A stretch of DNA of 6,647 nt from Pseudomonadota bacterium (GCA_030625525.1 DAOUQR010000062.1:1-6647); one strand, 5' to 3'; counted from the first letter of the stretch, positions 1 through 5,221 are shown. Made by a program: numbers and translations. The notes: generated from the letters alone by a model not told the origin.

Positions 1-801
1 CCCGATTTAGAATTGCATTTTATGTTTTTACCTGAGGGTGAAGATCCGGATAGTTTAATCAATAGCATTGGCAAAGATGAGTTTGAAACGCGCCTGCAAC
101 AAGCGCAAAGCTTTAGTGAATATTTACTTTCAAGACTCAAAGAACAATTCGACACCAGCTCGATCGAAGGTAAAACATCCTTGCTTCAACAAGTCGCCGG
201 CCTCATGGCGGAAATGCCTGACGCAACTTACCGCGAAATTTTAGTAAGCGAAATTGCACGATTAGTTCAACTCCCCACCGATCGCGTATCCAAAATCATC
301 GCTAAACAAAGCAGGCAATCAGACCGACAATATGCAGATGAAATTCCAAATTTCACAAAAACATTAGGCCAACCTCTGACAGCAAATTTACGTTTAGCAA
401 TCGCGTTATTATTACAATTCCCATGGCTTAGTCAGAAAATAAGCGAAAACCCGACACACGAACTTATAAAAACTTTAAATAATCCAATACTTTCAAAAAT
501 ACTTGCTATACTTATCGCGTCCCCGAAATTGACGACGGGCGCCTTACTTGAACATTGGCGTGGTGATGAACAATACTCACTGTTAAGTGAATTAGCCAGT
601 TGGGAACATCACGTGCCAGAAGATGGAATCGAAGCTGAATTTGTTGGTGTAGCAGAAAGGTTGTCCGAACAACAACATAAAATACACGTAAAACAACTAC
701 TCGATAAAGCCAGCCGAGGTGAGCTCAGCCAAATAGAGCGGGAACAATTACAATCCCTAATAAGAGCTGGCAAATTAAAACAAGAAAAATCAGCAAGTTG
801 A
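1..801 (+). CDS. dnaG: DNA primase DnaG, C-terminal part (5' end outside window)
   Basis: DnaG makes the RNA primers for replication and works with the replicative helicase DnaB at the fork. The frame is open from base 1, so the true start lies upstream; 266 residues are visible out of about 580 usual for gammaproteobacterial DnaG. The fragment begins at the end of the TOPRIM/RNA-polymerase core with the conserved run FMFLPEGEDPDSL (visible residues 7-19). A linker follows, then the C-terminal helicase-binding domain from about residue 120: LRLAIALLLQFPWL, then the family-typical LTTGALLEHWRG and a charged helical tail. The zinc-binding domain and the TOPRIM acidic residues are off the window. 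TGA stop at 799-801. The next gene is rpoD on the same strand, as in the rpsU-dnaG-rpoD macromolecular synthesis operon. Identity rests on recognised family sequence. Confidence 0.96.
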   Translation, partial: PDLELHFMFLPEGEDPDSLINSIGKDEFETRLQQAQSFSEYLLSRLKEQFDTSSIEGKTSLLQQVAGLMAEMPDATYREILVSEIARLVQLPTDRVSKIIAKQSRQSDRQYADEIPNFTKTLGQPLTANLRLAIALLLQFPWLSQKISENPTHELIKTLNNPILSKILAILIASPKLTTGALLEHWRGDEQYSLLSELASWEHHVPEDGIEAEFVGVAERLSEQQHKIHVKQLLDKASRGELSQIEREQLQSLIRAGKLKQEKSAS

Positions 802-861
802 AGAGCAACCACAACCGAAAAGGTTTAGTTGTTGGGGCCAGTGAAAAAAGCAGTATTATAA

Positions 862-899
862 CTGGCATTTACTGGCGATTTTTTGTATAATTAGCGCCC
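862..899 (+). promoter_or_regulatory. Candidate sigma70 promoter of rpoD
   Basis: A perfect -10 box TATAAT (886-891) is preceded by a partial -35 CTGGCA (862-867, 4 of 6) at 18-bp spacing. A GC-rich discriminator GCGCCC (894-899) follows, a feature typical of stringently controlled growth genes. Transcription would start near 898, about 33 nt before the rpoD ATG. The -35 lies in a tandem 10-bp repeat (ACTGGC at 861-866 and 871-876), with the inverted half-site GCCAGT at 837-842. This would let rpoD be transcribed independently of dnaG. Inference from consensus only. Confidence 0.6.
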
Positions 900-931
900 T
901 TTTTTTAGTGCTAGTTTTGATATGAGAGACT

Positions 932-2869
932 ATGGAAACATCTGACAACACACGTGATCAAGATCAGAAATCACAACTCAAACAGGTTATCAGCTTAGGT
1001 AAGGTTCAGAGCTACCTGACTTACTCGCAAATTAATGACTTGTTGACCAACGCTGTCGACACCGAACATTTCGATGTCATTATCGGTATGCTTGAAAATA
1101 TGGGTATTCGTGTATTCGAACGCACCCCTACACCGGATGAACTGGCGATGTTAACCAGTACTGAAGAAGCCCCGGATGATGTTGAAGAAGCTGCAGCCGT
1201 ACTTGCTTCTGTTGATAAAGAAACTGGACGAACAACGGATCCTGTCCGCATGTACATGCGTGAAATGGGTACCGTTGAGCTACTAACGCGTGAAGGCGAA
1301 ATTCGCTTGGCACGCCGTATTGAAGAAGGCATTCGTCAAGTATTAACCGCCCTAGCCGCTTATCCAAGCACAGTTGGCTCGGTATTAGAAAAATATAAAC
1401 ACATTTGTGAAGAAGAAACGCGTTTAAATGATCTAATCACCGGCTACACTGGCGATGATTCTGAAGCGGCCCCATCGAATATTGGTACCATGCTGAATGA
1501 ACAGCCCAAGCCTGAACCTAAAAAAGCAGAACCTGCACCTAAAAAAGCAGAGCCCGCAGCAACAGACGGTACAAAGACTGAGACAACAGCTGACGGCAAA
1601 AAAACTGACAAGTCAGATGATGATGATGCAACAGACAATGGGCCCGATCCCGTTCTCGCTGCTGAACGCTTTGGCATATTAAAAAAAGCCTACGATAAAG
1701 TCGGTAGAGCCGAGAAAAGACACGGTTTAAGCCACGAAAAAACGACAAAAGCTATCGATAAGATGGCCGAATGTTTCATGAGTTTTAAATTCACACCGCG
1801 TCAAGTTGACAGACTCATTAAACAAATTCGTGCACTGTTAAAAGAAATCCGTATTCAAGAGCGTGAAATCATCAAGCTTTGTACCGGCAAAGCTAAAATG
1901 CCTCGCCAGGTCTTTATCAAATCATTCCCAGGTAATGAAACCAATCTTGATTGGGCTAAATACCATATGCCTGGCAGTGATCATGAATGGACATCTGAAA
2001 AAATAGTGACCTGGGAACGCGAAATTATCCGCGCCCAAAGGAAACTCATTGGCTTAGAAGAAGAAACTCAACTCTCGATTGCGCGCATTAAAGATATCAA
2101 TCGCCGCATGTCAATTGGTGAAGCCAAAGCACGACGTGCGAAAAAAGAAATGGTCGAAGCCAATTTACGTTTAGTTATTTCTATCGCGAAAAAATACACC
2201 AACCGTGGTTTGCAATTTTTGGATTTAATCCAAGAAGGCAATATCGGTTTGATGAAAGCCGTCGATAAATTTGAATATCGCCGCGGTTATAAATTTTCAA
2301 CCTATGCAACGTGGTGGATCCGTCAGGCAATTACACGTTCGATTGCCGATCAAGCCCGTACGATCCGTATACCTGTGCATATGATTGAAACCATTAATAA
2401 GTTAAATCGGATCTCTCGCCAAATTTTACAAGAAACAGGTGAAGAGCCCTCTCCTGAAGAATTATCCATCCGCATGGATATGCCTGAAGATAAAGTTCGC
2501 AAGGTATTAAAAATTGCAAAAGAACCTATCTCGATGGAAACTCCGATTGGTGACGATGACGATTCACACTTAGGTGACTTTATCGAAGACGGTAATATTT
2601 TATCGCCGGTAGATTGCGCGACGATGGAAGGTTTACGTGAGTCTGTATTAGAAGTGCTAGAGAGCTTAACGCTGCGAGAAGCTAAAGTGTTACGCATGCG
2701 ATTTGGTATTGATATGAATACCGATCACACGCTTGAAGAAGTCGGCAAACAATTTGACGTTACCCGAGAGCGTATTCGTCAGATTGAAGCAAAAGCACTG
2801 AGAAAATTGCGACATCCAAGTCGTTCAGAAAAACTTAGAAGTTTCTTGGACCAAGAAGAAACAGAATAA
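932..2869 (+). CDS. rpoD: RNA polymerase primary sigma factor RpoD (sigma70)
   Basis: This is the housekeeping sigma factor that directs RNA polymerase to -10/-35 promoters. The product is 645 residues, close to the usual gammaproteobacterial 610-650. Region 1.1 is at about 10-75 and region 1.2 at about 103-133 ([11 protein letters not shown]). A long non-conserved region follows, with an acidic/proline-rich low-complexity insert at 190-240. Region 2 is at about 400-478: [40 protein letters not shown], and [15 protein letters not shown], the melting and -10 recognition helices. Region 3 is at about 479-555 and region 4 at about 565-640, with the -35-binding helix-turn-helix [20 protein letters not shown]. 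The insert carries two adjacent PKKAEPA heptads (196-209, bases 1517-1558). The ATG at 932 follows a weak GAGAG ribosome binding site; this start gives the full region 1.1. Downstream come a hairpin and a tRNA. Confidence 0.98.
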   Translation: METSDNTRDQDQKSQLKQVISLGKVQSYLTYSQINDLLTNAVDTEHFDVIIGMLENMGIRVFERTPTPDELAMLTSTEEAPDDVEEAAAVLASVDKETGRTTDPVRMYMREMGTVELLTREGEIRLARRIEEGIRQVLTALAAYPSTVGSVLEKYKHICEEETRLNDLITGYTGDDSEAAPSNIGTMLNEQPKPEPKKAEPAPKKAEPAATDGTKTETTADGKKTDKSDDDDATDNGPDPVLAAERFGILKKAYDKVGRAEKRHGLSHEKTTKAIDKMAECFMSFKFTPRQVDRLIKQIRALLKEIRIQEREIIKLCTGKAKMPRQVFIKSFPGNETNLDWAKYHMPGSDHEWTSEKIVTWEREIIRAQRKLIGLEEETQLSIARIKDINRRMSIGEAKARRAKKEMVEANLRLVISIAKKYTNRGLQFLDLIQEGNIGLMKAVDKFEYRRGYKFSTYATWWIRQAITRSIADQARTIRIPVHMIETINKLNRISRQILQETGEEPSPEELSIRMDMPEDKVRKVLKIAKEPISMETPIGDDDDSHLGDFIEDGNILSPVDCATMEGLRESVLEVLESLTLREAKVLRMRFGIDMNTDHTLEEVGKQFDVTRERIRQIEAKALRKLRHPSRSEKLRSFLDQEETE

Positions 2870-2874
2870 AACCC

Positions 2875-2914
2875 TTACGCATCTTCGGCTTGCATATAAG
2901 CAGAAGATGCGTAA
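2875..2914 (+). terminator. Hairpin after rpoD, probable transcription terminator or attenuator
   Basis: A perfect 12-bp stem (TTACGCATCTTC 2875-2886 with GAAGATGCGTAA 2903-2914) is extended after one mismatch by GCTT/AAGC around a 6-nt loop. It starts six bases after the rpoD stop. The plus-strand tail is AATTGCC, a poor U-tract. On the minus strand the stem is followed by GGGTTTTATT, so the hairpin may work better against leftward transcripts coming through the integrase and tRNA, or as a 3'-end stabiliser of rpoD mRNA. Confidence 0.65.
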
Positions 2915-2917
2915 AAT
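2890..2917 (+). promoter_or_regulatory. Possible promoter of the tRNA gene
   Basis: TAAAAT (2912-2917) is a 5 of 6 match to the -10 box. It is followed by a GC-rich stretch TGCCCTGCCC, as expected for a stable-RNA discriminator. The -35 candidate TTGCAT (2890-2895, 16-bp spacing) is weak and lies in the loop of the preceding hairpin. A start near 2924 would leave a leader of about 8 nt before the tRNA. The alternative is that the tRNA is processed from rpoD read-through RNA. Confidence 0.35.
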
Positions 2918-2931
2918 TGCCCTGCCCTTAC

Positions 2932-3005
2932 GGGCCCATAGCTCAGTTGGTTAGAGCAGGGGACTCATAATCCCTTTGTCGTAGGTTCGAGTCCTACTGG
3001 GCCCA
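2932..3005 (+). tRNA. ileX: tRNA with anticodon CAU, most likely tRNA-Ile2 (k2CAU)
   Basis: The cloverleaf is complete. The acceptor stem has 7 pairs (GGGCCCA/TGGGCCC), the D stem is GCTC/GAGC, the anticodon stem is GGGGA/TCCCT (one G-U pair) with loop CTCATAA and anticodon CAT at 2966-2968. The variable loop is TTGTC, the T stem is GTAGG/CCTAC with loop TTCGAGT, and the discriminator is A3005. CAU is shared by tRNA-Met and tRNA-Ile2. Pairs C4-G69 and C5-G68, used by TilS to select tRNA-Ile2, are present, and E. coli carries the tRNA-Ile2 gene ileX close to rpoD, so Ile2 is favoured; automatic tools may label it Met. The 3' CCA is not encoded (TTA follows A3005). The 3' half is the presumed integration target of the adjacent recombinase. 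Confidence 0.93.
2981..3005 (+). other. Presumed attachment site core (att) in the tRNA 3' end
   Basis: The integrase gene ends 15 nt beyond the tRNA and points at it, the standard layout of a tRNA-inserted element. The T arm and acceptor 3' strand (2981-3005) are therefore the likely core. I found no second copy of this sequence in the window, so the other att would lie to the right of base 6647. Placement is inferred from context; the exact core boundaries cannot be set without the partner site. Confidence 0.5.
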
Positions 3006-3020
3006 TTAAAAATCAACGAC

Positions 3021-4151
3021 TTACGCTTCCCTTTGCCCCTTTTCCAACTCCCCTGTGGGGAATTTGTGGGGATTGAAAGCTTTCCCTGACTTAATGAGCG
3101 TTAATGTCGGACTCTCACCGTTATCTTTACACACACTATTTGCAGCTTCAATTAATTTATAAATTTCACCTGCGGAATAATGCGTCGTGATCTTACCGGT
3201 CTTGTGACCTAACAGATCTTGACGATCTTCAAAGCCAACACCAGCAGCGCGAAGACGTCTACCGAAAGTATGCTTCAAATCATGCACACGAAGATCGATA
3301 CCCATTCTTTCTCGAGCTTGACGCCAACCTGTACTCAGCATTCTTGCTAAGCGTCGATTGCGATACGAGAAAACATATTCTGGATGCTTACCACGCCGAC
3401 TTTCGATAACATTCAAAGCCACGCGATTTAACACCACTAAACGATCTTCACGATTTTTCACAATCTCACCCGGAACAACAAACACCGAAGTATTCAATTC
3501 CGGGATGGGGACTTCCCACTCCCAGCGCAATGTACAAATCTCACCATCACGACAACCGGTATTCACAGCAAATAAAGCCATGTCAGCTAAGTGCTTTGGC
3601 AATTCTTTAAAAAAGCGTTGTTGCTCTTCCCAGCTAATGGGGTTTGGCTTTCTTAAATCATGCTCTGGCAATAGCGTGATCTTGGGTGCAGCTTGTATCC
3701 AAGATTGCCCATGCTCATCAATCCATGTGTGTGCGGCTAAATTCAAAATTCGTCGCACCACTTGTAAACCATGATTGATGGTTCGCATACTAATCCCCTC
3801 TTCACGACGAGCATTAATAAATGGCTGTAAAGTACCCATGTGTATTTTATCAATCGGCAAATGACCAATGAATTTATCTAACACTTTAATACGACCCGCA
3901 TCTGAACTGATACTGGCCTTGTGTTCGTTTTCCAATAAAAACTTGGTTGCAGCTTGTCGAAACGTTCGTTGCACACGCACACCGAATAACACTGCTTGGC
4001 GCATTTCTTCCGCTATTTTAGCTAAATACGCCTCTGCTTGAGTGAGGTCATCCGTTCCACAACTGCCTCGTATTCGTCGTCCGAATACGTATTTATCGAT
4101 ATGCCAGTATTTACCTCTTTTATAGAGACCTGGCGATTTTTTGCGTCCCAT
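3021..4151 (-). CDS. Tyrosine recombinase (phage-type site-specific integrase)
   Basis: It catalyses integration and excision of the element at the tRNA through a covalent 3'-phosphotyrosine intermediate. The product is 376 residues. An N-terminal arm/SAM-like DNA-binding part (about 1-160, GLYKRGKYWHIDKYVFGRR at the start) precedes the catalytic domain (about 170-335). Catalytic positions visible are R201 (NTGCRDGE), K232 (GEIVKNREDRL), H290 and K293 (HDLKHTFGRRLRAAGV), H316 (LLGHKTGKITTHY) and nucleophile Y325. Position 293 is Lys where most relatives have the second catalytic Arg; the HDLKHTFGRRL form is a recognisable subfamily, so this need not mean loss of activity. The ATG at 4151 follows a strong AGAGGAG ribosome binding site (4161-4167) 9 nt upstream, which fixes the start although it lies inside the preceding gene. 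The gene looks intact and converges on the tRNA. Confidence 0.95.
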   Translation of the reverse strand: MGRKKSPGLYKRGKYWHIDKYVFGRRIRGSCGTDDLTQAEAYLAKIAEEMRQAVLFGVRVQRTFRQAATKFLLENEHKASISSDAGRIKVLDKFIGHLPIDKIHMGTLQPFINARREEGISMRTINHGLQVVRRILNLAAHTWIDEHGQSWIQAAPKITLLPEHDLRKPNPISWEEQQRFFKELPKHLADMALFAVNTGCRDGEICTLRWEWEVPIPELNTSVFVVPGEIVKNREDRLVVLNRVALNVIESRRGKHPEYVFSYRNRRLARMLSTGWRQARERMGIDLRVHDLKHTFGRRLRAAGVGFEDRQDLLGHKTGKITTHYSAGEIYKLIEAANSVCKDNGESPTLTLIKSGKAFNPHKFPTGELEKGQREA

Positions 4152-4357
4152 GTAACTAAACTCCTCTTATCTGCAGGACGCCCGTTGCGGGCGATATAAT
4201 CGTCTAACCAACGTTCAAGGTCAAGTCGGTCAAAAGCTATACGGCGCTTGCCTATTTTTATTTGACGTAGTGAAGGACAGACATGCTTTTCGAAGAGCCA
4301 GCGGGTGAGACCGAGATAATGGGGGGCGTCTTTTTTCCAGACTAGGCGATCGTGCAT
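4022..4357 (-). CDS. Small helix-turn-helix protein, probable excisionase/regulator of the integration module
   Basis: The product is 111 residues. Residues about 9-54 look like an AlpA/Xis-type winged helix-turn-helix: APHYLGLTRWLFEKHV as the helix-turn-helix part, then IKIGKRRIAFDRLDLERWLD as the wing and following helix. The C-terminal half (about 70-111) has no recognised fold. It lies directly upstream of the integrase on the same strand, and its last 130 nt also encode the first 43 integrase codons in another frame. It may act as recombination directionality factor, as transcriptional regulator of its own promoter, or both; the sequence does not decide this. The ATG at 4357 follows AAGGAG (4363-4368) with a 5-nt spacer. 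Small HTH genes just upstream of and overlapping this integrase type occur elsewhere, from memory of the family. Confidence 0.8.
   Translation of the reverse strand: MHDRLVWKKDAPHYLGLTRWLFEKHVCPSLRQIKIGKRRIAFDRLDLERWLDDYIARNGRPADKRSLVTWDAKNRQVSIKEVNTGISINTYSDDEYEAVVERMTSLKQRRI
4069..4089 (-). repeat. Perfect 8-bp inverted repeat in the HTH/integrase overlap
   Basis: CGTATTCG (4069-4076) and CGAATACG (4082-4089) form a perfect stem with a 5-nt loop in the minus-strand mRNA. It sits in codons of both overlapping genes, about 60 nt inside the integrase frame and 47 nt before the HTH stop. It could slow ribosomes or influence coupled translation, or simply reflect dual coding constraint. Confidence 0.55.
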
Positions 4358-4383
4358 TTTGGCTCCTTGTTCTTTTTTAGCTC

Positions 4384-4412
4384 CACGAATAGAATGAAAA
4401 CATCATTTCGTG
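4384..4412 (-). repeat. Inverted repeat in the HTH-integrase leader
   Basis: CACGAA (4384-4389) and TTCGTG (4407-4412) are complementary and flank an inner ATG/CAT pairing around AAAA. It lies in the predicted 5' untranslated leader, just downstream of the inferred start point. It may be a leader hairpin or a second operator. The stem is only 6 bp, so the significance is modest. Confidence 0.35.
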
Positions 4413-4423
4413 AGTTCCAATAA

Positions 4424-4451
4424 ACTATACTACACATATCGTATGTTTCAA
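4424..4451 (-). promoter_or_regulatory. Promoter of the HTH-integrase operon with dyad operator candidate
   Basis: On the minus strand, TTGAAA (4446-4451, 5 of 6 to the -35) is 16 bp from TATAGT (4424-4429, 5 of 6 to the -10). Transcription would start near 4417 and give a leader of about 60 nt before the HTH start. Between the boxes is the dyad ACATA-TCG-TATGT (4434-4446), well placed for a repressor. The HTH protein encoded just downstream is the obvious candidate to bind it; that link is inference. Confidence 0.6.
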
Positions 4452-4470
4452 AGTTAATTTTACACGACTA

Positions 4471-4492
4471 ATTGGGCTTACATAAGCCAAAT
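4471..4492. promoter_or_regulatory. Palindrome in the divergent intergenic region
   Basis: GGCTTA-CA-TAAGCC (4475-4488) is a perfect dyad, extended on both sides by ATT/AAT (4471-4473, 4490-4492) after one mismatch pair. It lies about 20 bp upstream of the leftward -35 box and 39 bp upstream of the rightward small gene. A weak rightward promoter would place its -10 (CATAAG 4481-4486, with TTTACA 4459-4464 as -35) inside the palindrome. A shared operator of the two divergent units is possible. Confidence 0.4.
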
Positions 4493-4530
4493 CATGAGCT
4501 ACGATAAAGTCAAACAGTAAGGAGATCACA

Positions 4531-4703
4531 ATGAGCGCAGAAAGCTTTTTAGAAAGCCAGTTACAAAAATTCACTATCGTTGACATGGGGCTAGTGAAAT
4601 TGGAAAACTGCTGCCGATCCTCATTAGTGGTGTTTGGTGGTTGTATGTTCTCATCATCATGCCGTTGATGATCAAACCTTTGACTAAAACTTGGTTTTGG
4701 TAA
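4531..4703 (+). pseudogene. Broken gene for a small hydrophobic protein
   Basis: The strong ribosome binding site TAAGGAG (4518-4524) is 6 nt from ATG 4531. The first frame reads MSAESFLESQLQKF and onward to GLVK (4531-4599), then turns into unlikely sequence and stops at 4666-4668 (45 codons). From about 4599 the -1 frame reads on as IGKLLPILISGVWWLYVLII, then MPLMIKPLTKTWFW, ending at TAA 4701-4703. That second part is strongly hydrophobic and membrane-like, and joins naturally to the first. The simplest reading is one small membrane-associated protein gene that lost a piece around 4597-4602, shifting the frame. The sequence at the junction is not a canonical -1 slippery heptamer, so programmed frameshifting is less likely. 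I cannot name the function; the N-terminus resembles small uncharacterised proteins of Legionella-like bacteria only from memory. Confidence 0.65.
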
Positions 4704-4724
4704 ATGCAAACATTGTCGTGCAAA

Positions 4725-4951
4725 TTAAATCACAGCATTCTTTACGACGGCCCGACCACTTGCTTCGAACTGAACATTAGAGCAGGAACTCAAACGACGC
4801 TGCACAATTAATACATCATCAGCACATAAAAAATTAAGAAGCTCATCCAGACCTAGCCGATCAATTTTCGCTCCAGTTGAAAAATTCGTGAAAATTTTCT
4901 CACAACCTCCTCTATTGAGCGCATCATTTTACAAGCATAACCAACTAACAT
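4725..4951 (-). pseudogene. Decayed serine recombinase (Pin/resolvase family) remnant
   Basis: On the minus strand, AAGGAG (4958-4963) is 6 nt from an ATG at 4951 that begins MLVGYA, the standard N-terminus of Pin/Tn3-type resolvases. The RVST block with the catalytic serine is missing. Eight bases later another frame resumes the family sequence (4925 leftward): DALNRGGCEKIFTNFSTGAK, then IDRLGLDELLNFLCADDVLIV. That matches the part of the resolvase domain normally reading GCEKIFTD..SGAK.DRPGLDELL. After about 4803 (QRRLSSCSN onward) similarity to the family is lost: the DRLGRS motif, the long E helix and the HTH domain are absent. The frame stops at TAA 4725-4727. Internal deletion, frameshift and 3' truncation make a functional product impossible. 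It probably derives from an older mobile element or invertase. Confidence 0.78.
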
Positions 4952-4988
4952 AGCCTTCTCCTTATCGTCTTTTCAGTGTTAATTAACT

Positions 4989-5042
4989 TAACTACCCCCC
5001 CACTATTTTGGACACTGTCCAGGCGGACGGGTTGTTGGACAC
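4989..5042. repeat. Possible insertion-sequence end remnant
   Basis: The block around ACCCCCCCACTATTTTGGAC (4994-5013) resembles in style the ends of IS3/IS481-type elements, a C-rich stretch then TTTTGGACAC. It contains the 13-bp palindrome TGGACA-C-TGTCCA (5009-5021), and TTGGACACT recurs at 5035-5043. No transposase frame and no inverted partner are found in the window. Weak, pattern-based. Confidence 0.3.
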
Positions 5043-5109
5043 TTTTGCAAACATTGAAAATGTTCATTATCTTAACGTTTGTTGAACACTTCTGGCCCCT
5101 AAATGATTG

Positions 5110-5168
5110 ATCGCTAGGCATGCTATTCAGATGATCACAGTTGCATCTGAGCGATTATTTTTTATTTT
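5110..5168 (+). terminator. Rho-independent terminator-like hairpin
   Basis: TCAGATG (5127-5133) pairs with CATCTGA (5144-5150) around a 10-nt loop. Directly below, GCGAT (5151-5155) pairs with ATCGC (5110-5114), leaving a bulge on the 5' side. A T-rich tail TATTTTTTATTTT (5156-5168) follows, as in intrinsic terminators. No intact gene on this strand ends just upstream, so it would terminate either transcripts from the broken small gene or a short RNA starting near 5080. Confidence 0.55.
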
Positions 5169-5192
5169 GGCTTGATAGCGTTGGTCAAATTA

Positions 5193-5221
5193 TTGACACG
5201 CGAGTGTGCATATGATAGACT
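5193..5221 (+). promoter_or_regulatory. Candidate promoter of the ankyrin gene
   Basis: A perfect -35 TTGACA (5193-5198) is 17 bp from TAGACT (5216-5221, 4 of 6). A better -10, TATGAT (5211-5216), is at a spacing (12 bp) too short for this -35, so the -10 assignment is open. TTGAC forms an inverted repeat with GTCAA at 5184-5188 (4-bp gap), a possible operator over the -35. The leader to ATG 5342 would be about 115 nt. Confidence 0.4.

Noticed and set aside
1021..1332. Minus-strand frames of about 70-115 codons within rpoD (also 1128-1367, 1444-1677, 1539-1748, 2350-2697)
   Set aside because: All are antisense to conserved RpoD regions or its low-complexity insert, with Ser-rich artefactual sequences and no ribosome binding sites.
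3358..3774. A 138-codon plus-strand frame
   Set aside because: It lies entirely antisense to the integrase catalytic domain, whose motifs are intact; composition and Cys/Arg/Ser richness fit a shadow frame.
4597..4608. Programmed -1 ribosomal frameshift joining the two halves of the small gene
   Set aside because: The junction reads TTG GAA AAC in the first frame, not an X XXY YYZ slippery heptamer, and no strong stem follows. Deletion is simpler.
4425..4709. A 94-codon minus-strand frame opposite the broken small gene
   Set aside because: It covers the leftward promoter, the palindrome and the rightward ribosome binding site. It has no ribosome binding site of its own worth naming, and its sequence looks like antisense of the small gene.
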